From: Microtetraspora malaysiensis
GTDB taxonomy: Bacteria; Actinomycetota; Actinomycetes; Streptosporangiales; Streptosporangiaceae
DNA length: 64,000 nucleotides
Direction of reading: 5' to 3'
NCBI RefSeq assembly: GCF_001528665.1
Contig: NZ_BBYJ01000028.1
Location: forward strand, 56,144-120,143
The notes beneath the pieces are model-generated. The model was not told the origin of the DNA. It made no database searches and saw nothing but the letters and a program-made list of their open reading frames with translations. Below are positions 25,554-33,308 of the stretch, piece after piece. Made by a program: the position numbers and the translations under genes. Each line of letters starts with the position of its first letter. Within the stretch, counting starts at the first letter, position 1.

Positions 25554-26264
25554 ATGGACATGATCGAAGTCATCGGATTGACCAGACGCTTCGGGCAGAG
25601 CGCCGCCGTCGACGACCTGTCCTTCACCGTCACCCCCGGAAAGATCACCGGATTCCTCGGGCCGAACGGCGCGGGAAAGACCACGACCATGCGGATCGTC
25701 CTCGGACTCGACCGGCCGACCTCCGGACGGGCCACCGTGAACGGCGTGCCCTACCGGGCATTGGATAGACCCCTCACCCATGTCGGCGCGTTGCTCGACG
25801 CGAGCGCCGTGCAGGGCGGACGTTGTGCCGAGCAGCACTTGCAGTGGCTGGCCAGATCCAACGGGATCTCCCGCACGCGCATCGGCGGGCTGCTGGAGCT
25901 GGTCGGGCTCGGCGAAGCGGGGCGCAAGCGGGTCGGCGGCTTCTCCCTCGGCATGAAGCAGCGGCTGGGGCTGGCTGCCGCCCTGCTCGGCGATCCCGAG
26001 GTACTGCTGCTCGACGAGCCGCTCAACGGGCTCGACCCCGAAGGCATCCGGTGGATGCGCGGGCTGCTGAAGTCGCTGGCAGCCGAGGGGCGGACCGTGC
26101 TGGTCTCCAGCCATCTCATGCACGAGATGGCGGTCACCGCCGATCACCTGATCGTCATCGGGCGGGGCCGGCTGCTGGCCGACACGGAGATCACGCAGTT
26201 CGTGCGGCCCGGGATGTCGCTGGAGGACACGTTCATGAAGGTCATCGAAGGGAGCGCGTCGTGA
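25554..26264 (+). CDS. ABC transporter ATP-binding protein (drug-export type)
   Basis: A ~236-residue ATPase of the DrrA/CcmA-like class. Walker A GPNGAGKTT lies near residue 38, with signature FSLGMKQRLGLAAALLG, Walker B VLLLDEPLNGLDPEG and H-loop VSSHLMHEM. Start candidates are GTG 25551, ATG 25554 and ATG 25560, with no strong Shine-Dalgarno. GTGA overlap couples it to the permease. Together with the divergent two-component system it forms a regulated efflux or self-protection unit; the substrate is unknown. Confidence 0.9.
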   Translation: MDMIEVIGLTRRFGQSAAVDDLSFTVTPGKITGFLGPNGAGKTTTMRIVLGLDRPTSGRATVNGVPYRALDRPLTHVGALLDASAVQGGRCAEQHLQWLARSNGISRTRIGGLLELVGLGEAGRKRVGGFSLGMKQRLGLAAALLGDPEVLLLDEPLNGLDPEGIRWMRGLLKSLAAEGRTVLVSSHLMHEMAVTADHLIVIGRGRLLADTEITQFVRPGMSLEDTFMKVIEGSAS

Positions 26265-27004
26265 ATGCCGTCGCCGCCGAGTGGATCAAGTTGCGCACGT
26301 TGCGTTCGACCTGGTGGGCCCTGGGCGTGGGGGTGCTGACGGCGCTCGCGCTCACCGCGCTCGGCGCATCCACCGTGATCTCACGCTGGGAACCGGGACA
26401 GACGGGCGAGCAGGCCGCGATGGGGATCGTCGTGGCCGTCTATGTCGGAGTCGTGCTGGCTCAGCTGCCGCTCGGCATGCTCGGCACCATGTCGATCAGC
26501 GGTGAGTACACCTCCGGCATGATCCACACGACCTTCGTTGCCACGCCGTCGCGCTCACGGGTGCTGCTCGCCAAGGCGTGCGTGCTGGGTGGGATCGCCA
26601 TCGCCGCCTCACTGCTCATCGCGATCCCCGGATACCTGTACGGGCACGTGGTGGCCTCAGGGTTCGATCCCACGCTGCCGCCTGCCGGAGCATGGGCGGT
26701 GATCGGCGGCGGCACGCTCATGATCGCGATGACCACGATGCTCGGGCTTTCACTCGGCGCGATCTTCCGCAACGGCGTCGTGGCCATCTCCGTGCTCGTG
26801 GTGCTGATGGTGCTGGTTCCCTTCGCCGGGCGGATGTTGCCGGGTGGTGAGGTGGTCAACCGCATCCTGCCGGGCTATCCGGCGCTCCAGCTCACCGAGC
26901 AGATGCCGGACATCATGCCGGACGAGGCCGCCTTCGCTGTCCTGGGTGCCTGGTCTGTTATACCGCTGCTGATCGCGGTCCTCGCCAACAAGCGGGTGTC
27001 CTAG
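26261..27004 (+). CDS. ABC-2 type permease
   Basis: A 247-residue membrane protein with about six TM helices and the typical ABC-2 lead AAEWIKLRTLRSTWWALGVG. Further features are SISGEYTSGMIHTTFVATPS and an ending VLGAWSVIPLLIAVLANKRV. GTG 26261 lies inside the stop of the ATPase gene (GTGA), so translation is coupled. A long open frame extends upstream of this start but is only a shadow of the ATPase gene. It is the membrane half of the exporter. Confidence 0.88.
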   Translation: MNAVAAEWIKLRTLRSTWWALGVGVLTALALTALGASTVISRWEPGQTGEQAAMGIVVAVYVGVVLAQLPLGMLGTMSISGEYTSGMIHTTFVATPSRSRVLLAKACVLGGIAIAASLLIAIPGYLYGHVVASGFDPTLPPAGAWAVIGGGTLMIAMTTMLGLSLGAIFRNGVVAISVLVVLMVLVPFAGRMLPGGEVVNRILPGYPALQLTEQMPDIMPDEAAFAVLGAWSVIPLLIAVLANKRVS

Positions 27005-27180
27005 CTGAGGAGCCCGCCACCGAGCGTGCGGGCGCCTCCCTCAGCAAGCTGGGTGCCTACCGAGTGCCGGAAGCGGTGGGCCGACACTTGCGGCCGGCCG
27101 CGGGCGTCGAGCAGGCCGGTCAGGGCGAGCACACGCAGGGGGTGGACAGGAGCCCGGCCACACGTCAGGAACCGTCGAGG
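27001..27180 (-). pseudogene. Remnant of a tyrosine recombinase/integrase C-terminus
   Basis: The minus strand encodes ALTGLLDARGRPQVSAHRFR followed by HSVGTQLAEGGAR. This matches the HxxR box of phage-type integrases, with catalytic H and R present. The rest of the domain, including the nucleophilic tyrosine, is gone. It abuts the permease stop codon and marks an old mobile-element scar. Confidence 0.55.
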
Positions 27181-27569
27181 CTCGACAGCCCGTTGACCGC
27201 GATCTCGATCCCCCGCCGTCCGGCGGCCAGGACGTCCTCGTTCGAGCCGCCCTGCTGCTGGGCGACCAGCCCCGCCACAGCCAGTGCGCCCATGACGCTG
27301 CCGACCTCCGCGCCTGCCGTCACGGGATCCAGCTCGGGGTAGACCTCGCACAGGGCCTCGACCAGCAGAGGCTGCCCCTCGAGCATGAGCGTCAGCCCGC
27401 GTGCCCGCAGCGCGGGCTCGGTGAACATCAGTCGCGTCCGCAGCGGCGACAGCGCGGAGTCCAACTCATCGTCCTCTGCCAGGCTCCGCACCAGGGCCTC
27501 GAACATCCGGCTCAGCAGATCCTCGGTGTTGCTGCCGAAGTCTGCGCCGATCCACGTCAAGCACGTCAA
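27165..27569 (-). pseudogene. Truncated TetR-family regulator (C-terminal domain only)
   Basis: About 120 residues look like the ligand domain of a TetR protein of the MftR_C kind: LLSRMFEALVRSLAEDDELD, EPALRARGLTLMLEG, and AGAEVGSVMGALAVAGLVAQ. The DNA-binding half is missing and the upstream residues are unrelated. It sits between an integrase scrap and a stretch (27573-27700) whose plus-strand frame TPWPVFIDGPHHKCHKPDRG also looks like a stray coding piece that I cannot name. Confidence 0.55.
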
Positions 27570-27807
27570 CGACCTGGCGCGGCGAGCCCATCCGCTACGT
27601 CGGCGACGACAGCCCGCGCCGTCCGATCACGCCGTGGCCCGTCTTCATCGACGGGCCGCACCACAAGTGCCACAAGCCTGACCGCGGCCGGGCGGTACGC
27701 ACCGCGATGTGCTGCCGCCCCCCGACGGATACCAGATCCACGAGCACACTCACGGGTGCGACCGGCTGAGGCTAAGATCAGAAAAAACAGCTTCCCTGGA
27801 GTCCGGC

Positions 27808-28644
27808 ATGGCCAACGACAAGCCCTTCCTTCCGTGGTCGGAGACCCCAGAGCCGACCCCGTTGAAAATCGACACCTCGGTGCCGCATCCCGCTCGCGTG
27901 TACGACTACTGGCTCGGTGGCAAGGACAACTTCGAAGCCGACCGCAAGGTCGCCGAAGCCACCCACGCCGCCTCTCCTGGAGTGGTCCAGGGCGCGAAGG
28001 ACAACCGCGCCTTCCTGGGACGTGCCGTGCGCTTCCTCGCAGAACAGGGAATCCGCCAGTTCCTGGACATCGGCACCGGCATCCCCACGCAGGGCAACAC
28101 ACACGAGGTCGCGCAGGGAGTGGCCCCAGAGGCCAAGATCGTCTACGTCGACAACGACCCCATCGTGATGGTCCACGCCCGTGCGCTTCTGCGCGGCACA
28201 CCCGAAGGCAAGACCACGTACGTCGAGGCCGACCTCCGCGACCCGGAGAGCATCCTGACGCATCCAGACGTTCTGGCGACTCTCGACTTCGATGAGCCGA
28301 TCGCCATCGTGATCGTGGGCACGCTGATGTTCATCAAGGACGACGAGGACCCCTTCAGTATCGTCAAGCGGTACACCGACGCCGTGCCGGCCGGGAGCTA
28401 CCTGGCCATCTCCCACGTCACCGCCGACTTCGAACCCGAAGCCGTGGGCGCCAGCGCGAAGGCGTACAACACCGGCCCCACGTTCTTCACCCCGCGCACC
28501 GGCGCCGAGATCGCCCGGTTCTTCGACGGCTTCGAACTCGTGGAACCCGGCATGGTCGCGGTCTTCGACTGGCACCCGGACGACGATCCCTTCCGCGACA
28601 CCCGTCTGGCGGGCGCGTACGGAGCCGTCGGCAGGAAGCTCTGA
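27808..28644 (+). CDS. SAM-dependent methyltransferase (DUF574 family)
   Basis: A 278-residue protein of the actinobacterial DUF574 S-adenosylmethionine methyltransferase family. Family hallmarks are PHPARVYDYWLGGKDNFEAD near the start, the SAM-binding FLDIGTGIPTQGNTHEVAQ, VYVDNDPIVMVHARALL, and a C-terminal WHPDDD. ATG 27808 has GGAG 7 nt upstream; longer upstream starts are not supported. These proteins are abundant in filamentous actinomycetes, and their substrates are mostly unknown. It is isolated among gene remnants. Confidence 0.9.
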   Translation: MANDKPFLPWSETPEPTPLKIDTSVPHPARVYDYWLGGKDNFEADRKVAEATHAASPGVVQGAKDNRAFLGRAVRFLAEQGIRQFLDIGTGIPTQGNTHEVAQGVAPEAKIVYVDNDPIVMVHARALLRGTPEGKTTYVEADLRDPESILTHPDVLATLDFDEPIAIVIVGTLMFIKDDEDPFSIVKRYTDAVPAGSYLAISHVTADFEPEAVGASAKAYNTGPTFFTPRTGAEIARFFDGFELVEPGMVAVFDWHPDDDPFRDTRLAGAYGAVGRKL

Positions 28645-28763
28645 CGGAATTTCACCCCTAGCCAGGACTCGCGCAGGAATCGCTCGAACGCCTCGCGGGC
28701 CAGCGCCGAGATGGTTTTGCCCTCGACGGCGGCGCTGGCCCGGCATTTGATCGCTGTAGGCAT
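28645..28763 (-). pseudogene. Ribbon-helix-helix (antitoxin-like) fragment
   Basis: From ATG 28763 the minus strand reads MPTAIKCRASAAVEGKTISA, then LAREAFERFLRESW. This resembles the CopG/ribbon-helix-helix fold of antitoxins. The frame then runs on antisense into the methyltransferase gene without a proper end, so it is likely a broken gene. No toxin partner is seen. Confidence 0.4.
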
Positions 28764-28830
28764 GCCGATCAGAGGAGGCGTGGCGCGAAAGCGCTCTGCG
28801 GCCACGCCACCCCTCTGACCTGCGAAGTTC

Positions 28831-30051
28831 TTACCTCACCGGCAGGCCGGTGACAGAGCGGCCGATGATGAGGCGCTGGATCTCGCTCGTGCCTTCGAAG
28901 ATCGTGTAAATCTTGGCGTCGCGGTGGAAGCGCTCCACCGGGTGCTCGCGGGTGTAGCCGGCGCCGCCGAGGATCTGGATGGCCTGCTCGCTCACCCAGA
29001 CCGCGGTCTCGCTGGCGACGAGCTTGCTCATCGAGCCCTCGGCCTGATCCATCGGGCGGCCGTGCCGGGCCATCCAGGCGGCGCGCCACGTCATCAGCCG
29101 CGCGACGTCCACCCGGGTCGCCATGTCGGCCAGCATGAACGCGACCGCCTGGTTCTCCCCGATCTTGCGGCCGAACTGCTCGCGCTCGCGCGCGTAGTCC
29201 CTGGCGTACTCGTACGCGGCGCGGGCGGTGCCGACGGCCATCGCGGCCACCAGCGGGCGGGTGGACTCGAACGTCCGCATCGCGCCCTGCTCGCCGGCGC
29301 GGGCGCCCGAGCGTACGCGGGCGAGACGGGCGTCGAGCTTCTCCTTGCCGCCGAGCAGGCAGGAGCCGGGGATCCGCACGTTGTCGAGGACGACCTCCGC
29401 GGTGTGCGAGGCGCGGATGCCGTGCTTGCGGAACTTCTGGCCCTGGGACAGGCCGGGCGTTCCGGGCGGGATGATGAAGGACGCCTGGCCGCGCGTCCCC
29501 AGTTCGGGGTCCACGGAGGCGACGACGATGTGCACGCCGGCGATGCCGCCGTTGGTCGCCCAGGTCTTCACGCCGTTGAGGATCCAGTCGCCGTTGTCGT
29601 ACACGGCGCGGGTGCGGATCGCCCCGACGTCGCTGCCGGCGTCCGGCTCGGAGGCGCAGAACGCGGCGACCTTGACGTCGTCGGGGGTGCCGAACATCTG
29701 CGGCAGCCACTCCCCCGCCTGCTCGGGCGTGCCGCCGGTGGCGAGGGCGGCGGCGGCCAGGCCGGTCCCGACGATGGACAGGCCGATGCCCGCGTCACCC
29801 CAGAAGAGCTCCTCGAAGGCCACGTGCAGCCCGAGGCCGGACTCCTCGAACCACTGCTGGGCGAAGAAGTCCAGGGAGTACAGCCCGATCTTGGCGGCCT
29901 CCTGGATGATCGGCCAGGGTGTCTCCTCGCGCTCGTCCCACTCCGCGCCCGCCGGGCGGACAACGTCGCGGGCGAACTGGCGCACCCAGTCCCGCACTTC
30001 TCGCAGATCGTCGTTCAGTTCGGGGCAGAAGCCCGTCGCGCCGTCGCTCAT
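28831..30051 (-). CDS. Acyl-CoA dehydrogenase
   Basis: A 406-residue FAD enzyme of normal length. The N-terminal helical domain is followed by the FAD-contacting beta segment AAFCASEPDAGSDVGAIRTR and WILNGVKTWATNGG. The C-terminal part has ATRVDVARLM and the catalytic glutamate in YTIFEGTSEIQRLIIGRSV. It oxidises acyl-CoA to enoyl-CoA and passes electrons to ETF; chain-length preference is not evident. It is a single gene with no beta-oxidation partners adjacent. The start at ATG 30051 is supported by a GAGAAG-like site on the minus strand. Confidence 0.92.
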   Translation of the reverse strand: MSDGATGFCPELNDDLREVRDWVRQFARDVVRPAGAEWDEREETPWPIIQEAAKIGLYSLDFFAQQWFEESGLGLHVAFEELFWGDAGIGLSIVGTGLAAAALATGGTPEQAGEWLPQMFGTPDDVKVAAFCASEPDAGSDVGAIRTRAVYDNGDWILNGVKTWATNGGIAGVHIVVASVDPELGTRGQASFIIPPGTPGLSQGQKFRKHGIRASHTAEVVLDNVRIPGSCLLGGKEKLDARLARVRSGARAGEQGAMRTFESTRPLVAAMAVGTARAAYEYARDYAREREQFGRKIGENQAVAFMLADMATRVDVARLMTWRAAWMARHGRPMDQAEGSMSKLVASETAVWVSEQAIQILGGAGYTREHPVERFHRDAKIYTIFEGTSEIQRLIIGRSVTGLPVR

Positions 30052-30159
30052 CGCACTTCTCCGTCAGGGTTCGGGCCATGGGGGTCGCCGGGACGAAACA
30101 CCGGACGGCGCGCAAACTTACCGGTCGGTAGCATTTTTCCGCAACCGGCCGGGAGCGCG

Positions 30160-31125
30160 TCAACGTCCGCGCGCGGCGTAGTGCGGAACGGTCACCATCG
30201 GCGGGCGCTCAGCGACGGAGACGTCCCGCACGATCGGCTCGTGGCCGGGCGCGCCTCCGGAAACGCCGCGCCGGAACTGGGTGAGCTGAGGAGAGGGCGC
30301 GTGCAGCGACACGATGCGGTTCTGGCGCTCAAGCCGCGACCACGCGGTGTACATGATCTGCCCGGCCATGCCGCCCAGCGCCTCGGTGGACTGGTGGGAG
30401 TGGACCCGCCGCCCGAGGTCCACCTGTGCCAGCGCGTCCAGCCCGGCCAGGTCGAGCAGGTCGATCAGCAGGCCGAGCTCCACGCCGTACCCGGTGACGA
30501 AGGGCACCCGCTCCAGGGCGCTGCGCCGCCCGGCGTACTCGCCCGCGAGCGGCTGGACGAACCCGGCCAGCAGCGGCCAGTGCAGGTTGAGGAGCGGGCG
30601 GGCCACCAGCTCGGTCACCCGGCCGCCGCCGCCCTGCAGCTCCGACAGGGGCCGGTCGTAGCACCCCTTGACGTACACGATCGAGGGGTCGGCCAGCAGC
30701 GGGCCGAGCAGCCCGGTCACGAACGACGTGCGGAACTCGCGCAGGTCGGCGTCGACGAAGACGACGAGGTCGCCGGTGGTCACGGCGAGCGACTTCCACA
30801 GCGCCTCGCCCTTGCCGTCGAGCGGGTGCAGGTCGCACAGGATCTCGTCCTGGGCGAAGACCTTCGCCCCCGCCTGCAGCGCCTGGGCCGCGGTCTCGTC
30901 GGTGGACCGCGAGTCGATGACGACGAGCTCGTCGACCAGCGGCACCGCCTCGACGAGGTCATGGCGGATCGCCGAGACGATCTCGCCGACGGTCTCGGCC
31001 TCGTTCCTGGCCGGCAGCACGACGCTGATCCTCGTGGCGCCCTTGGCCTCCATCAGGGCCCCTACGGGCCAGTCGGCCGAGGATGACGTACGGCCGCGCA
31101 GCCAGGTTTCCACCTCAGGCAGCAC
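30160..31125 (-). CDS. gpgS: Glucosyl-3-phosphoglycerate synthase
   Basis: A 321-residue GT81-family glycosyltransferase. It has the GT-A lead SVVLPARNEAETVG, the DxD-type metal site VVFVDADLREF, GCYDRPL, and VTGYGVELGLLIDLL, with the family's HSHQSTEALGGMAGQIM segment. GpgS joins glucose from a nucleotide sugar to 3-phosphoglycerate, the first step to methylglucose lipopolysaccharides. In mycobacteria it neighbours folP2; here that homologue is ~18 kb away. Start GTG 31125 has TGAGGA 6 nt upstream. Confidence 0.92.
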   Translation of the reverse strand: MLPEVETWLRGRTSSSADWPVGALMEAKGATRISVVLPARNEAETVGEIVSAIRHDLVEAVPLVDELVVIDSRSTDETAAQALQAGAKVFAQDEILCDLHPLDGKGEALWKSLAVTTGDLVVFVDADLREFRTSFVTGLLGPLLADPSIVYVKGCYDRPLSELQGGGGRVTELVARPLLNLHWPLLAGFVQPLAGEYAGRRSALERVPFVTGYGVELGLLIDLLDLAGLDALAQVDLGRRVHSHQSTEALGGMAGQIMYTAWSRLERQNRIVSLHAPSPQLTQFRRGVSGGAPGHEPIVRDVSVAERPPMVTVPHYAARGR

Positions 31126-31218
31126 GCACAATCCTCATTTCTCCGCCGCAGTCCACAGTTATTACCTTATGGTGTCCGATCGCGCTCGGCAGTCGGGGCG
31201 CGCGCCGCCCGGACGGCG

Positions 31219-32436
31219 TCACCGCGAACGTACGGCGGCGGCGAGCAGGATGAGGGCGGCCCCGGCGACGAGGGCCACGGCGACGACGGCCACCAGCACC
31301 GTGAAGCCGTGCGCCGCGAGCGCGGAGGCGGCCTGCGGCCCGAGGCTCGCACCGACGAACAGGACGAACGTGAAGAGGGAGACCGCGGTGCCGCGCGCCC
31401 GCCCGGCGAGGCCGCCGACCGTCTCGATCACGCTCGGCGCGGCCACGCCGATAGCGAAGGCGAAGACGGCCAACAGCACTGCCAGCCCGACGAGGCCGGG
31501 ATCGGTCACCGCGACGACGGCGGCGCTCACGGCGGCCAGCACCAGGGCCAGCCCGGCCCGCCGGGCGGGGGCGATCGCGGCCAGCCGCGGCGTGACGAAG
31601 GGGATGACCACGAACGCGGGCAGCGCCGTGGAGCGCAGCGCCAGCAGGGCGGCCGGGTTCCCGGCGATCTCGGCGGGTCCGTCGAGCTGGAGCGCGGTGT
31701 AGACGGCGACGAACGCGCCGAGGATCACCAGCGTGGCGGTGTAGACGAGCACGAGCCGGGGGTCGCGGAGCAGGGCGGGGACGGCGGCGTAGGGGTTGGC
31801 GACCGCGCCGCCGGGCTCGTCCGGGAGCATCACCCGGGCGAGCACCAGCGCCATGACGGCGAAGGCGGCGCCGCCGGCGAGGAACACCGCCCGCCATCCG
31901 GCGAGGTCGGCGAGGGCCTTGGCGGCGAGCTGCCCGATGACCGCCGAGGCCAGGAACGCGGAGGTCACGGAGGTCATGGTGACACCGCGGCGGCGGGGTT
32001 CGACGCGCTCGGCGACGTAGGCGAACGCGACGGGCGCGAAGGCGGCCGTGGCGACGCCTTCGGCGAAGCGCAGCGCGACGGCCGCGCCCACCCCGGTGCT
32101 CAGGGCCACCGCCGCCGTCGCGAGCGCGGTCGCCGCCATGCCGGACGTGATCACGCGGCGCCTGCCGTACCGGTCGGAGAGCGGGCCGAAGACCAGGAAG
32201 CCGCCGGCGTAGCCGAACCCGAACGCGCTGACGAGCCAGGTGAGGGTGACCGGCGAGGTGCCCCATTCGCTCGACATGGCGCCGATGAGGGGGATGACGC
32301 CGTAGAGGTGGCCGGTGGCGAGCAGGCCGGTCAGCACGAACGCGAGCAGGGTGGGCCCGAAGGGCGCCCAGGCCGGGGCGGGTGCGGCGGAGCGCCGGCC
32401 AGCGGGGCGGGAGGACGGGGAAAGAACTGTCGTCAT
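31219..32436 (-). CDS. MFS transporter (drug-efflux type)
   Basis: A 405-residue permease with about 12 TM helices. The MFS loop 2-3 motif is GPLSDRYGRRRV, and loop 4-5 has AYVAERVEPRRRG. Start ATG 32436 lies only ~9 nt downstream of the predicted -10 box and has no Shine-Dalgarno, suggesting a leaderless transcript. It is divergent from a TetR repressor with two identical palindromes between them, the classic repressor-controlled pump. The substrate is unknown. The ATG-proximal 30 residues are Pro/Ser/Arg rich. Confidence 0.9.
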   Translation of the reverse strand: MTTVLSPSSRPAGRRSAAPAPAWAPFGPTLLAFVLTGLLATGHLYGVIPLIGAMSSEWGTSPVTLTWLVSAFGFGYAGGFLVFGPLSDRYGRRRVITSGMAATALATAAVALSTGVGAAVALRFAEGVATAAFAPVAFAYVAERVEPRRRGVTMTSVTSAFLASAVIGQLAAKALADLAGWRAVFLAGGAAFAVMALVLARVMLPDEPGGAVANPYAAVPALLRDPRLVLVYTATLVILGAFVAVYTALQLDGPAEIAGNPAALLALRSTALPAFVVIPFVTPRLAAIAPARRAGLALVLAAVSAAVVAVTDPGLVGLAVLLAVFAFAIGVAAPSVIETVGGLAGRARGTAVSLFTFVLFVGASLGPQAASALAAHGFTVLVAVVAVALVAGAALILLAAAVRSR

Positions 32437-32444
32437 GCCGGAGG

Positions 32445-32474
32445 ACGGTAGCCAACCAACTAGTTGGATGTCAA
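32445..32474 (-). promoter_or_regulatory. Promoter of the MFS gene
   Basis: On the minus strand a consensus TTGACA (32469-32474) and TACCGT (32445-32450) are separated by 18 bp. The expected transcription start falls at or next to the ATG at 32436. The first palindrome sits wholly within the spacer. Confidence 0.65.
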
Positions 32475-32486
32475 CCAACTAGTTGG
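32456..32486. promoter_or_regulatory. Tandem TetR operators
   Basis: The 12-bp palindrome CCAACTAGTTGG occurs twice, at 32456-32467 and 32475-32486, 19 bp centre to centre. Both copies lie between the MFS and TetR genes and flank the MFS -35 box. Two identical operators on nearly the same DNA face suit two repressor dimers. Confidence 0.85.
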
Positions 32487-32554
32487 TCGCGCTCGGCCTG
32501 ATTGCGGCCTATCCTGGAGCCCGGCACGTCAGCACCATCGGAAGGGGCCCTCGG

Positions 32555-33130
32555 ATGTCACCCAAGGATTCGACCGCCGCGACCAGGGCGGCCCTCCTCG
32601 AGGCGGCCCGCGTCGAGTTCGCCGCGAAGGGCGTGGCCGGGGCGCGCGTCGACACCATCGCCGAGCGCGCCGGGGTGAACAAGGAGCGCATCTACGGGCA
32701 CTTCGGCAGCAAGGAGAAGCTGTTCGACGCCGTCGTCGTCACCGCGCTCGACCAGGTCACCGAGGCCGTGTCGATGCCCGGGAAGGACGCGGCCGACTAC
32801 GTGGGCCGGCTGTACGACTACTACCGCGAGCATCCGGACCTGGTCCGGCTGCTGATGTGGGAGGCGCTGCACTACGGAGGCGAGAAGCTCCTGCCCGGGC
32901 AGGAGCGGCGGGTGGACAAGTGCGGCCGCAAGACCGTGTCCCTGGCCGAGGGCCTGGGCCGCGAGCCGTCGCCGCAGGTCGCGCGCACCATGCTCATGCT
33001 CATCGGCATGGCCATGTGGCCCACGGCGATGCCCCAGTTGAACCGGATCTTCCTCGGTGCGGACGGAGCCGCCGACCACGACGCGATGCGCGACAGCGTC
33101 CTTGAGTTCGTCCGGGCCGCCCTGGACTGA
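32555..33130 (+). CDS. TetR-family repressor of the MFS pump
   Basis: A 191-residue TetR protein. The helix-turn-helix spans about residues 8-55 (ALLEAARVEFAAKGVAGARV, then GVNKERIYGHFGSKEKLFDA). The C-terminal helical domain is of the TetR_C_33-like size. ATG 32555 follows GAAGGGG about 8 nt upstream. The divergent MFS gene and paired palindromes make it the likely repressor of both genes. Confidence 0.9.
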   Translation: MSPKDSTAATRAALLEAARVEFAAKGVAGARVDTIAERAGVNKERIYGHFGSKEKLFDAVVVTALDQVTEAVSMPGKDAADYVGRLYDYYREHPDLVRLLMWEALHYGGEKLLPGQERRVDKCGRKTVSLAEGLGREPSPQVARTMLMLIGMAMWPTAMPQLNRIFLGADGAADHDAMRDSVLEFVRAALD

Positions 33131-33162
33131 GGGCCGCACCGGACTGAGGGACCGCGCCGGGG

Positions 33163-33250
33163 CCGGCGGACCCACCCCGGGCTTCCCGGCCCCTGAGCCG
33201 GCGGACCCACCCCGGGCTTCCCGGCCCCTGAGCCGGCGGACCCGGCCGGG
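33163..33250. repeat. 35-bp tandem repeat
   Basis: A 35-bp unit beginning CCGGCGGACCCACCCCGGGC occurs at 33163 and 33198 as exact copies. A partial third copy starts at 33233. It lies between convergent genes (TetR and the RamB-like regulator) and may act as a terminator or be a slippage product. Confidence 0.75.
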
Positions 33251-33308
33251 GCACCGGATCGGCGCGGCGGCCCCGGCCGGGCGGCCTACGAGCGGCGGGC
33301 TCCAGCGG

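Noticed and set aside
28924..31086. A 720-codon plus-strand open frame
   Set aside because: It runs antisense to the acyl-CoA dehydrogenase and GpgS genes and has shadow-type composition without motifs.
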